Source of the DNA: Anaeramoeba flamelloides
Lineage: Eukaryota; Metamonada; Anaeramoebidae
Length of the DNA stretch: 64,000 bases
Direction: 5' to 3'
Assembly (NCBI GenBank): GCA_027625915.1
Contig: JANTQA010000020.1
Span: 1,550,001-1,614,000, forward strand
The notes beneath the pieces were generated by a model that saw nothing but the letters and a program-made list of their open reading frames with translations, did not search any database and was not told the DNA's origin. Below, piece by piece: positions 15,078-26,894 of the stretch. Position 1 is the first letter of the stretch, and the number at the start of each line of letters is the position of its first letter. The position numbers were made by a program, and so were the translations under genes.

Positions 15078-15475
15078 TTACTGATCATATTTGATAACTT
15101 TTTCTAATCCTTTAAATAATCGTAAATTGAACAAATGATCCAACACATGTGTGATCTTTTCAATGTTTAAACCAGGTTTATTTTGTAATAAAAAAAGACG
15201 ATCATAAATTAAAAAATAATTCTTGAAAATTGATTTCCAGAAATGGAAAAAGAAGGGAATTTTTTTTCCCTTTTTGAACCCCAATGACAATCCATTACAG
15301 AAACAGGATTCAAGAAGTTAAACTTACCTTCAACAGAATAATTAAGATTGTTCCTTTTGAAAAAATTTCCTATCTTAGAATAGGCAATTTTAACGATATT
15401 TATCAATTTATACAAGAAAAGTAATCTTTTCAAAATACCAAATACATTTAATGTGTTGAAAAAAATGACAGATCT
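15078..15475 (-). CDS. Possible two-exon gene end, unrecognised
   Basis: Two protein-like open pieces lie on the minus strand. Piece A (15475-15328) reads NTLNVFGILKRLLFLYKLIN, then NFFKRNNLNYSVEG, and ends at a consensus donor GAAG/GTAAGT. Piece B (15221-15078) reads NKPGLNIEKITHVLDHLFNL, then KGLEKVIKYDQ stop, after a CAAG acceptor. The composition is unlike the A/T noise around it. The obvious donor (phase 1) and acceptor (phase 0) do not agree, so the exon model is incomplete or the gene is decayed. It is convergent with the Lys-rich gene, about 120 bp away. Function unknown. Confidence 0.3.
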
Positions 15476-15857
15476 TCAAAATCAGTTGAAAATTCCTATT
15501 TTTAGCCATTTATAGAAACTGATTTTTATTTGCTGATCTCAATGGTAAAAAAAATTTAACACAGTTGGAATTTTACTGACTTTCTCTTACAAAATTAAAA
15601 AAATATTTTTGAAATAAATTCTCTTAATTTAGATTAGGTTTATTATTTGGAAACAGAAAATGTAATATAAAAATAAAAAGGTAACACTCTTTTATTTGAG
15701 ATGGGATTTTTATTTTCAAATTTTTTATGTCTTTTATGGGATATAATTTCTAATACAGATTTCATTTTACAGTATTTATTTGATGTAAAAGTTATTATTT
15801 AATTTCTGTTAAGAGATTCATTTTGTGGATTATTTTTTTTTTTTACTCAATTAAAAG

Positions 15858-16045
15858 CCTTAAGGGGATAGTCTCTATTATTATTTTTTTTTTTTGACCA
15901 ATTTCTAAATGAGGAATCCTTATTTAGAAATAAGTTTAATTTTGAAAATAAACAAATTTTTTCAAATCTAAGTAATTGGCAAAAAACTTTCTCAATCGCT
16001 ATTAACTTTAGGTAAAAAAATTTAATAGCGATTAGTCCCTTAAGG
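15858..16045. mobile_element. R1 family short TIR element (MITE-like, 188 bp)
   Basis: The left end CCTTAAGGGGATAGTCTCTA and the complement of the right end CCTTAAGGGACTAATCGCTA form a TIR of about 22 bp. The interior shares TTTTTTTTGACCAAT, GAGGAATCCTTAT and TTTCAAATCTAAGTAATTGG with the ends of the longer copy at 30404-31347. Confidence 0.85.
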
Positions 16046-17003
16046 GTCAAGTCAGTACAGTTAAAAATAATAGTCTGAAATGAAAAAAAAAAAATTGTAA
16101 TTCTTAAGAGTGACTCTTAAACCAAATCAAAAACTAAATAACATATGAAGCGTGATTGATCCCCAAAAATCAACAATCAAAAAAGAGGACATTTTTAGAA
16201 AAAAATGCTAAAGATCGACACTTAATTTTCAATTAGAATGGTGTATTTTATCATTTTGAAAACAGCTGTGTTGATTTTGAACTATCTTAATCTTTGGCAC
16301 TTTTTGAGATCTAAAAGATTTTTTTTTTACATTTTTTTCCTTTCTCAAATGAGTTATAATTTTCTTAAGAATGTTACACATCCTTTCTTTGTCAAATTTA
16401 GAGTTTTACAATATAACCAAAAATCAGATTAAATTGAATTAAATTGATTGTATAACTGAGAGAAAACAATTTGTTTTATATTGAAGAAATTTAACTCTTT
16501 GGAAAAGATAAAAAACGAAGCTAGTAATATTTTTTTTTAAATTTGATTTTTTGGAATTGAGAATTCTTTTTAAACTTTTTTTTTGAATGATTTTTTCTCA
16601 ATGATGATTCTCTCAAATTTTTTTTTTAATTGAATTTTTTGCCAATCGATACCTTATAAATTCATTTTATTTTTTATATTAGAATTTTTTCAATCAAAAT
16701 GAGGGTAATTTCACAATACCCGATTTGGTATCAAAGGACTCCTTGAGTATGGGTTAAATATATGGTAAATGATGAGACCCTTAAGTATAAATGGTCAAAT
16801 AAGATAATTTAAAAGTAATAATACGAATTTTAAACACAAAAAAAGATAAATCTATGTAAAAAATATATTTTGATTAAAAAAGAGTTTAAATAGATAAGAA
16901 AATATGTTAATATTATTACATTATAACGAAGAATAATTTATTTCTTGTTAGCATTCAAATAATCGTTGAAGAAGCCTTGTGAATACTAGAAATTTGATAA
17001 ATA

Positions 17004-17007
<4 letters not shown>

Positions 17008-17050
<43 letters not shown>
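17008..17050. repeat. (TA)n microsatellite
   Basis: Uninterrupted TA dinucleotide, about 21 units. Confidence 0.95.
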
Positions 17051-17054
<4 letters not shown>

Positions 17055-18669
17055 ATGATACTCGACATAATAAAATCAGAAAAAGAATTAATTAAAAAAG
17101 AAAAATAATATTTTTTTTTTTTTTTGTGTAAATTTTTTTAAACTAAAATAATTTTTTTGATCTTTGATCTTTTAATAGAAAAAAAATCATCTATTTGGTA
17201 ATTTTAGTTATATAATTTATTTTCTCTAATTTCTGTCCCAAATTCATATTCAGCAAAAATTTTATCTAAAATATGACTAATCTTGAACATTTAAACAAAA
17301 AAATCATCTATTTGAATTTTCTGTTAGGTAATTCTTTTTATGAAAAAAGATTACCTACAAACACAAGTTTTTAAATCTAACCTTACTCAAAACAATAGAT
17401 CAAATCAATTAAAAAAAAGAAAATAAATAACTTTAAAGAATAACTCAATAGTATTTTTAAATCATAAAAAAAAAAATAAAATATTGATTAAATATGTCTT
17501 GGGAGTTAAGATACTATATTTTGTGGATCTCAAAAATATTGTTGACCTTATCTCTTTTTCAATTCTAAATTTTGATTTCAAAGCTAATTTATCAAAGTAT
17601 TTTATTGAATTTTCTCTAAAAATATGTATTATATTTACAATTCAAAATTCCATTTGATTGTGAAAATGAAAGTTAAAATAATTTGAGAAGGGATTCAAAA
17701 AATATCCAGGATTTTCATATTTTTTTTTATATTGCTGAAAGTAAGAAAATAAAATACAATGAAATTTTATAACACACATATTTTTAACAATTCAAAATAA
17801 TATTTAACTTTTACTAGTTATTCTAGATTTTAAAATTTTAATGTAATTTTTTTATCACATTCAAAATAAATAATAGTAAACATGGAGAAATTCATTTTTC
17901 TAAAGATATCTATTTTTTTATAAAAAAAGTGATATTATTAAATATAAAAATACACAAATAAAATTCAAAATAACAAAGAAATTATTCTTTTTAAAATGAT
18001 TCGGTAAACAAGAATTTTTTCAATATTTTCAAAGGAAAAAAAGATAGATATTATCAAAAGAGAGAATTCCCCTTATTTCCAGAAACACTAAACTTTATAA
18101 AGTGGTTGTTATGTCCATTAGAACTTCCTAAGTATTCTAAATTAAAAAAATAACCTTTCTCATATTAATCAAGAAAAAGTAGAAAGTGGATACCAAAATA
18201 AAAACCAGAAATTATTTTTAAAGTTGAAAGGTAAAAATAAACAATTGAGAAAGAAAAAAGAAAAAAGAAGAAAAAAAAACTGAAATTTTTACAAAAAGGG
18301 TTTTAAAGCATTTTATAACATCAATTGATAAAAAAATGTTAACTCTAAAATAAGAAATCAAAAAATATGATATCCAATAATTTTTGTTAATTTTGTTTCG
18401 TTTGATAGAAGATCATAAATATTCATTGGTGTGTAGTTTTTAAAGTGCTGTATACTATTTCGTTTTTCTTTTTGATCTAATATGCTTTAAAACTTGATCT
18501 TTTTTGCCTTTACTTTCTCTTTTTTTATTTTCAAGTTACACATACTTCTGTTTAAAAATATCCCAGTATTAATAAATAACCACTTGATGTTTTTTTGATT
18601 GAAACTCTTCTTTACAATATAAAAAAATTATCGAAAAGTAAAAAAAAACGAAAAAATAATCAAAGATAT

Positions 18670-19616
18670 ATAAACACCAATTCAACAGTTTTAACACACC
18701 AAAATCCAATTTTTTAAAAAAAAAATCTTATTTAATCAATTCTCGAAGAAATATCAAATTAGAACCATTCGTTAATTGAAATTTTCACAATTATTTATAA
18801 ATTACAGCTGTTCCAAGGCTACCGTGAATTTTTATATGAATCAAATTTTGATACTGATATAGATTTTTAAAAAGTTGGATATGAGGATAAGAAAGCTCAT
18901 ATTGAAAAAAAATTTTCACCCATTACCTCATTTGAAAATATTTCTTTTGATACAAGAAAAATTAATTTTCAGATCCCTAAATTGCTTCAAACCTGGAAAA
19001 TCTGTTGAGAAGCCTAATAAAAGTTTCTCTTAAAATACCGAAAATATTTTTGATCTTATTACAAGAAAATCTTTGAAACAAGTTCATTTGTGAAAATTTT
19101 TTTTCAATATGAGCTTTCTTATCCTCATATCCAACTTTTTAAAAATCTATATCAGCATCAAAATTTGATTCATATAAAAATTCACGGTAGCCTTGGAAAG
19201 ACTGTATAATGCCCACAAAACAATAAATAAATAATTATCATTACAGATAAATTATCGGTCTATTGAAAATTTTGTATAGAGCAAAACAAAAAAATCAATT
19301 GAAAAATTTATAAAAATTCGATTTACAATTATTGATCGATCAAGATTTTAGATACCATCAACTAAATTTTTTTTGAGTTCTTCTATTTTGAAGAACTCAA
19401 CTTTTACTTGTTATCAATTGTTTGAAAAAAATATTTCGATCGAAAGAAACAAATTACTTAATTTAAAAAATGAAAATGAAAAGAAAAAACAAAAAGATGG
19501 AAAAATGTTTTTCCTATATTTTCAAAAATCAAAATTATTTCCAAATTGAATGAAATTGTATTATTGTGATTGTTTGAACCGCTTTAACTGTCTAGAAAAT
19601 TTTGAATTAAAGTTTA
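18670..19616 (-). mobile_element. R2 family element, interrupted by a second TIR element
   Basis: The left end ATAAACACCAATTCAACAG and the right end AATTTTGAATTAAAGTTTA are the inverted ends of R2 in the opposite orientation to 34890-35435. Blocks such as TTATTGATCGATCAAGA and GAGTTCTTCTATTTTGAAG are shared with 36645, 40136 and 47324. Without the 388-bp insertion at 18811-19198 its length is about 559 bp, the usual R2 size. Confidence 0.75.
18811..19198. mobile_element. TIR element with arms of about 110 bp nested in R2
   Basis: It begins TTCCAAGGCTACCGTGAATT and ends with the exact complement. Each arm continues for about 110 bp (through GTTGGATATGAGGATAAGAA) with only a few mismatches, around a core of about 170 bp. 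The arms are much less diverged from each other than the host R2 is from its relatives, so this insertion looks young. Confidence 0.88.
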
Positions 19617-20020
19617 TTTGAATCCAAAAATTACTTTTTGTTTCTAAAAGATAAAAAACCTCCTAAAAAATCATGATTATTCCAAGCCTGAAAAAAAGTT
19701 TTTCCAATAAATCCTTATTTCACATACAAAATCCTTTCTCAACAACAATTTTAAAAGATTTATAAAAGATGTGTCTAAAAAAAGGTTTATTATTATTAAT
19801 TTTGATTTCTTCTTCTGATTTTTTTTAAAAAGATTTTTTTAAAAATAATAATGATTCTATTAAAAAATCAATGAAGAACAAATTTTTGAATTGTAATAAA
19901 AAAGCTAAAAATATAATAAAAAAAAAAAAAAATTAGAGCCAAAATAATTGTAAAAATTCAAAAATTAAATAAAAAGAAAAAACAAATAAAAATTATAAAA
20001 TTAAGAATCAAAAAACCTGT

Positions 20021-23000
20021 TTAATCATAATCTTCTTGTTGCAAAATTTCCGAAACCTTTTTTGGTAATTCAACAATATTGACATCTATTTGTGTATCTT
20101 TACTTAAGATTTTAACTTTGACTGTACCATTTTCAATTTCGTCCTGTCCAAAGACAACCATTAAAGGAATACCGTGTTTTAAGCAAAATGCGATATCATC
20201 AACAAGCTTGACCTTTCTTTTCTGATTAAATTGTGCCTTTATTCCATTTTTCCATAATAAATTACAGTATTCCAATCTTTGAGCAATTAAATTGGGTCCG
20301 ATACTTGAAATGTAAACTTCTGTTTCACTTTCGCGGATAACTTCCTTAATTCCCTTTTCCTTTGATAATTTCTTTGCCTTTTCACGGTGTGATCTTTCAA
20401 CCATTGTAAAGATACGCTCAATACCAAGACTTACACCGACGGCGGGGACTTTGCGTTTTAAGAAGGTACCTAACAAATTATCGTATCTGCCACCGCCTGC
20501 GATAGAGCCGACATCGGTTCCGCCGGTTAAAATGACTTCGTAAACGAGTCCGGTATAATAATCTAACCCCCGCGCAAGGCTAAGGTCAAACCACATATGT
20601 TGTGTGATTTCCAATTTATCACAATAGTCAAACAATGTTTCCATCTCATCTAAGGCCTTGAGCGATCTTTCGGAGCCTTCAAATAATCCTTTTTCTTTAA
20701 TTTGCTTTAAAAGTTCTTTTGGTGTTCCTTCTAAAACAATATATTTGTGGATTTTTTCAGTAACTTCTTTGGGAATACCCTTTTCATTGATCATTTCATT
20801 TTCAACATTCTCCCACGTTTCTTTATCCAATTTATCAATAGAACTCGAAACAGTGCGTACTTTTTCTGTTTTAACTCCACATAATTCAAGCATACCATCT
20901 AACAAATGTCGATTGTTTACTCTAACACGGAATTTCCCAATTCCATCAATTTTCAGCAAGATTTCAGTTACAACTTTCAAGATTTCGGCATCTGGGACCA
21001 TCGTTTCAAAGTTTCCTGCAATATCAAAATCACATTGATAAAATTCTCTATATCTACCTTTACTCATTACCGGTTGATCTCTTCTGTATACCCTTGCGAT
21101 GTGATATCTTCTAATTTCTTTACAATTGTTATTTGCAAAATATCTATAGATATTTAATTTTGTTGAAATATTGTGTTAATTAAATTAAGAAATAAAGAGG
21201 ACTACTTTAATAGATTATTCCAAAAATGAATTAAACTTTTTTTTTTTTTTTATATTAAAGCTAATTTAAAATTAAAATTGAATTTAAATTGTAAAATTTT
21301 AAACTTCTTCAAGTATTACACAAATAAAAATCAATTGAAATCTATTTTGTAAAAATTTGGGAATTGTTGATCATTTGTTTTTTTTGTTATCTTTTTTTTT
21401 TTTTTTGTTATCTTTTTTCTTTTTTTGTTATCTTTTTTTTTTTTTGTTATCTATTTTCTTTTTTGTTATCTTTTTTCTTTTTTCTTTTTTTTCTTTTTGA
21501 TACCTAATTGTTTTTCAAAAAACAGTTTATTGATAAGATCTATCGTCAAATTTTCAAACCATGTTGTTGTAATGTTATTGAATCATTAAGAATAATTTGA
21601 GGAAAAAACCTATTGATTTCTATTGGAAATTTCTTTGATCTTCTATTTCAAAATCAAAACAAAAACTAGTGCTTTTTTCAAAGTTCATTAGTTTTTTTTT
21701 TTAATTATTGTTTTTGTTTAGAAAAACTCAATTTTTTATTAGTTTTACTTCATATAGATATCAACTATTCTCTGATGTTTATTATTTTACTTATTTCTTA
21801 TTTATTTTTTCAAAGGTCAATTATAAAACCAATAATTTTAAAAAAAAAAATTTAAAGAAATGTAGACGAAACAGAATTTATAATAATATGAACTTTTAAA
21901 TATTCTTGATAATCATTTATATTTGGTAAACTGAGTAAGATTTAAAAACAGTTTGTTGAAAATATGAAGAATTAGTCTCTGAGGTTTTGTTTAATAAACT
22001 TCAAATTTTAATGTGTTTCAATTAATGAAGATGAGTTTATTTACAAAAATTATGAAATAGATATTATTTCCATACATATATCCATATAAAGATATATACA
22101 GAAATATATACAAAAATACATACAAAAATACATATATAGCGATTATTTATATCCATACATATATACTTGAGGTATTTACAAAAAAGTGGGATCTTTTTTT
22201 TTTTTTTATATTCCAAATAATATTTTCTTTCAAGTTGTTCTATCTAGTTGTAAAATGGTATTATAAAATTGAGTGAAATATTAATACTGATTGAATCAAT
22301 ATCTATTGTGTGTATTTCAAGATTTAAACATTAAAATATTTACCAAAAAATGAAAAAAAAAATTTAGATAATTTTTTTTGTACAAAACAAGATAAGACAA
22401 ATTCAATAAAAAAATGGGAAATATTCAAAGTATACAAAAGATTTTTTAAACGATAAAATACATTTAAAAGTTTTCCATCTATTGGAAATTCTATCGAGAT
22501 TAAAACTCTTTGGAAAAAGATTTTTTAGTGATCAAAAAGAAAAAAATAACCCACCAATTTTTACACCAAAATAATATCATATAAAATTTGAGATCCGAAG
22601 CCTTGATATCTTTAATTAAAAATAATGCCTTAGTAAGAAACAAATTGAATTATTTTAAAGAACCGATCTATTATAAATAACAATTTTGGGGTCTTTGAAT
22701 AGTCCCATATTGGAATGAAGTTTTAATAAAGATTTAAAAAAAAAAAACATTGTGCTGCTTTTTAGGAAACAGCTTACAGCCTCCATAAAAAAGTCAAAAA
22801 GATAATTTTTTTTTAATTAATTCTTAAATCCTTGTTATTATTATAAAATATGTTTGATCTTGTTAATAGTTATCTCTTTTGAATTTTTTTTTACTTTATT
22901 GATTACTTTTTCAAAAAGGAAAAAAGGAGAAAAAAAAAAAAAAAACAAAAAATTACCTAGCAAATGGAACTGTCAAATCATATCTTAAAGCCAAAATTTC

Positions 23001-25267
23001 CCCGCCTTGGTCAGCTAAATCATAAATTAGTTTAGAATCCTCCCCATATTTATTTGTTAAGGTTTCCTTTAATTCAAATACAGGTGTATCTATTTCAACA
23101 GCGCCGTGCTTTTTAAAAACTGATCGGATAATGTTAAAAACTTTTTCTCTAATTTTCATTTCAAAAGGACTAAAATCCCTAGTACCCTTTGGAGGGGTAA
23201 TTTTCAATATTTTATTTTCAGATTGCAATGCCTTTTTAATAAATTGTCTAAGTTTTGCATTCTTGATTAAAATAAAAATGTTTCTCATTTTTTCGAAAGA
23301 GACTTGATAGCTCTTTAATAAATCCTGAGCAATTGGTAAAAATTCTGGGGATAAAAATTGTCTAAACATTCGAGTACCAATTCCCATATTTAATTTTGGA
23401 ATTCTTACTTGTTGCTTTTTTTGGATTTTTTTATTTTGCTTTTGTCTTTTTTTTAATGCCTCTTCTTTCTTTTTTTGTTGAACTTTGAATCTTTCCATCA
23501 TTACAACTTCTTTCATTTTTAATTTCTGTAGATCAATTAAAATTTCAATAGAGAATAATTCTTCAATTTTTTCGATCATTTGGAAACAGATTTCTCCGAT
23601 GGTTATAGAATTAATATTGAGATCTTGATTTTCATTCTCTTGGGTTTGTTCCAATTCGATCGATTTCGATTGAATGTTCATAGCCTTGGAAAATAGAGTT
23701 TGGATTTGTTCATAAATTTCGTTTAATTGCTTAAGAATATTCTCCGAAATCAATTTAAGGGGTTCGTTAACAGTTTCGATTAATTCTTCATTTTCCTTTG
23801 TTTGCGCAATTGAATTTAACCCGGAAATCAATTGCTTACTTCGTTGGACGGTTCCAGTAGTCAAAATAAATAGTGATTGGATCAAATTGTTTAAAAACAC
23901 CTGGAGCGGTATCTTTGAAAAGTTCGTGGATCCACTCGAGATATACCAATTTTCTTCAATTCTTTGCTTTTTGCCTCTTCCTTTTTTTTCAATATTGACA
24001 AGATCTTCGCTAGAATTCATTTCAATTCTTACTCCAAAATAACATCGAATGAATAAGTCTCGAACTATTCCGTGGTATTGTGGTATTTGCGAAAAGCTTA
24101 GAGCCTGTTTCAATTGAAAGATCTCTTGATCTAAAAAAATTTCTTTGTTTTTGCCTTCCTCTTCTTTTTCTTTTTCAATGCTTTTTCCTTTTCCCTTTCC
24201 CTTTCCTTTTCCTTGAATCTTTGGTTTTGGTAGTGTTGGCTTACACATCTTTGTACCAGAAAGCAATTCTCTTAAATTGTTGGCAACAGCCATTTGCCCT
24301 TTGTGTGCTCTTGAGTGATCATTAAATTTCATTTGGAATGGCTCTAAGCAACAGCATTTTGATTCACAGGAAAGCGCAGCAGTGGCATCAGCCAAATCAA
24401 CGATCGTTAACATTAAAGTAGTACAAACTGCAGAAGTGGCCACGGAAAATACGACGCCTGTCGACAAGCAATAGTATTCGACACTCGTTAAATGTGGTGC
24501 ACTGATATTGTATTTCTGTAAGGTTTCCTTAAGTCCAACAATTTCACTGGTTTTTTCCTTGGTTTTTATTCGACAAATTCCGTTTCCAAAAAAGGTATTA
24601 ACAAAGTATTTTAAACATTCCTTTTCTTCCAATTTTGATGGTATTAAAATTTCAATTGGATTGTTGAGAAGAGAGCTCATGAACTCAACTACTTCATATC
24701 GGATTGGGTTTTTTCCTTTGATTTGGATTTTTTTTAACAAATATTTTTTTTGTTTTGTTGTTTTTTATTTTTTTTTTTTTTGAATGTTTAATGATGATGG
24801 TTAGTTTGAAACACAATAGTTTGGTCATTTCTTTTCTTTCAAAGAGACAAAAATTTGAAAAAATTCTTTTTTTTTTTGAAAAAAAAGCAAAACGAACAAA
24901 AACGAAAGATTAAAAAGGTTTTTTTTTTTGTTTTTTTTCTTGTTTTTTGTTTTTTTTCTTTTTTGTTTTTTTGTTTTTTTGTTTTTTTTGTGGGTTTGTT
25001 TTTTTTCGTTGGTTTACCTTGGAGTATTTGTGAAATTTTAATAAAATAAGCTGCTCTTACAAAACAGTCAGGTAAAAAGTCTGTATTCTTTTCAAATTCT
25101 CCGATCTTTTCTTTTGGTTCAACAAGAACATCTTGATCAATAGAAAGGTTTGGGTTATTAATTAATTTGTCAACAGAGCTTGTATCACATAAAACAGAAT
25201 TTCCATTGAAACAAACCTGTTCAATGTCTGGGTAGTTTAATTTTTTATTGCCAATCAAAGTTGCCAT
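20021..25267 (-). CDS. HARS: Histidyl-tRNA synthetase with lyase-like N-terminal extension
   Basis: Class II aminoacyl-tRNA synthetase that charges tRNA-His. Three exons on the minus strand: 25267-25018, 24715-22957 and 21143-20021. Junction phases agree and the protein has about 1043 residues, roughly twice the size of animal and fungal enzymes. The catalytic half starts near residue 588 with [12 protein letters not shown], then [27 protein letters not shown] (split by intron 2), motif 2 [11 protein letters not shown]...[30 protein letters not shown] and motif 3 [10 protein letters not shown]. An anticodon-binding domain follows. Residues about 69-240 resemble histidine/phenylalanine ammonia-lyases ([20 protein letters not shown], then [20 protein letters not shown]), but I see no Ala-Ser-Gly cofactor triad. 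From memory, plant cytosolic HisRS has a comparable extension. A long Lys/Glu-rich coiled region separates the halves. Confidence 0.93.
21375..21495. repeat. Tandem T-tract/GTTATC repeat
   Basis: Units of T(n)GTTATCT(n), about 20-30 bp long, repeat about five times with variable T-tract length. Confidence 0.8.
22172..22773. mobile_element. R4 family TIR element, copy 2
   Basis: The left end reads GTATTTACAAAAAAGTGGGA. The right end complement reads GCTGTTTCCTAAAAAGCAGC. The interior matches copies at 11603 and 32721, including GAAATATTAATACTGATTGA and AATATCATATAAAATTT. It lies in HARS intron 2. Confidence 0.7.
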
Positions 25268-26894
25268 TTAATTTGAAGATTAATTAAACAAAAAAGATAT
25301 TTTTTGTAAATACGTAAAAAAAAAAAAAATGAAATTAAGATCTAGGATTTTGTTAATGAGGATCAGTAATTGTTACTTTATGCAATTTACAAAGTCCTTA
25401 GATAAATTGGTAATTATTAGTCAGAATTAATTTTCTATGACGTAAATATTACTTAAATGAGAAATTATGTTTTTCAATATGAAAGTGTTGTTGTTTTTTT
25501 CGTGAACACTTATTTGTTTGACTGGTTACTTGTGAGTAATTATTGAAATGTTATGAATTACTTTGGATTGTATTTACTTGTTCAAAATTCTCAAAGTTTT
25601 TTTGATCTGTGGATTGAAAAAAATACATGGGATTGATAAGAAGTTTAGACACAATTATTAATTGTTGTCACTTAGGAAAATTAGTGTGTAACAGTAGTAA
25701 AAATTTCTATCAAATCCTTTTTCGAAAGAACTCAACATATTTTTTATACGTTCAGTAATAAAATTACCTAAAGTTTATTAAAAGTAGTGTCTCGAGGAAA
25801 ATCAGATTACGTTTACCAAAGTATACTATTTGTTTTAAAATAAATGGAACAAAATTTTCATTCAGCTTTCCTAATAAAATAATTTTAATAAATCATGTTA
25901 CATTTGGAACTTTTATTTCTTAAAATCAGCTAAACCATTAATTTCCTCTGAGAATTGGGACTTTTGATGTTTGATATTAATTATTGAGAGATGTGTTTTT
26001 CGGAAAGCTAAATGAAAATTTGGATCTTTTTATTTTGCAATTAACAGTATCAACCTTTCGTAAAAAAAAAATTAGAGTTTTAAAGAGGTTGTGTTCTGGG
26101 TTTTCAGTTACTATACTGGTAATTTCAAAATAATAAGATCAAAATATTCATTCAGCTTTGCAAAAAATCCTGAACCAAAAAGAATTAAAATAAATCATCA
26201 AAGAACCCAATTCTGAAAGTAGGAAGTTAATAAACGATTTAAGCTGGTTTAAAGGTTATTAAAAATTTGAAATGTTACTTGATTTCTAAATCAGCCATTT
26301 TGGAAAGTTGAATGAAAATATTGTTCAATTTATTTTAAAACAAATTTCATTTTTTATTCTTGTTTTTAGTTGATTGAAGATTGTTGGAAGATTGTTCCAA
26401 ACACTTAAAAATTTAATTAACCATCATTCTAAGAAATATGTCCAACTAATTTTCAAAGTTTGACTCTTTTTTAAAAGAAGTTCTTAAACCATTAAATAAC
26501 AAATTTCCTAATGTTCTAAATTCAAAATTTTTTACAATTTTAATTTCGTTTATGGGATTTTTTCAATACCATTATGAAAATTGTTAAATTATAAAATTTA
26601 TTGATGTTAATAATATCACTAGTTTCAGTCAATAAAATGTAAGTTATTGAAAGATAAACGAAAATTTTTACAAATTATTTTTATTTGGCGATAAGAGTCA
26701 AACAAATAACTTGAATTTCTCAAAAAAGAAATCTCCAAGATTTAGAAAAGAAAATAAGAGGTACCATTCGGAACAAAAGTTCACTCAAAATTCATGATTT
26801 TTCAATTGTAAAAAAATTAAAAGGAGAACATTTATTTTTTAACTTTTGCACATCTTTTTCATTTCTTATTTAAGTTCCCCAATTTTTTTAAAAA
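25268..26894. promoter_or_regulatory. Divergent intergenic region between HARS and the RING ligase
   Basis: The two genes are transcribed away from each other across 1.6 kb, which must hold both promoters. The only structure I see is the inverted-repeat element at 25828-26352. No motif can be named with confidence. Confidence 0.4.
25828..26352. mobile_element. Compound fold-back element with four related arms
   Basis: The outer arms begin ATTTGTTTTAAAATAAATGG (25828) and end with its near-complement at 26352. They pair over about 44 bp and reach CATTCAGCTTTCC. Two inner arms (about 26002-26040 and 26118-26160) carry the same CATTyAGCTTTsC end in alternating orientation. The right half therefore looks like an inverted copy of the left half. 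Confidence 0.7.

Larger units (their letters stand above)
14961..20020. other. 5 kb region between the Lys-rich gene and the synthetase
   Basis: Contains a possible spliced minus-strand gene piece (15078-15475), an R1 element (15858-16045), a TA microsatellite (17008-17050) and a large R2 copy interrupted by another TIR element (18670-19616). The stretches 16050-17000 and 17050-18660 hold only A/T-rich sequence. Confidence 0.5.
21144..22956 (-). other. 1.8 kb second intron of the synthetase gene
   Basis: Bounded on the minus strand by AG/GTAATT and TATAG/A. The exon joins exactly restore the conserved VPFARYFA...[12 protein letters not shown] reading. It contains a GTTATC/T-tract tandem array (21375-21495), a TATACA-rich patch (22080-22160) and an R4 element (22172-22773). 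Confidence 0.85.

Noticed and set aside
14663-15088. 141-codon minus-strand frame opposite the Lys-rich gene
   Set aside because: Phe/Val monotony is what antisense of Lys/Asn codons gives, and the plus-strand reading is more protein-like.
24839-25017. Lys/Thr-rich extension of the first HARS exon
   Set aside because: It is read-through of the first intron. The donor CAAG/GTAAAC at 25018 joined to GA at 24715 restores [15 protein letters not shown].
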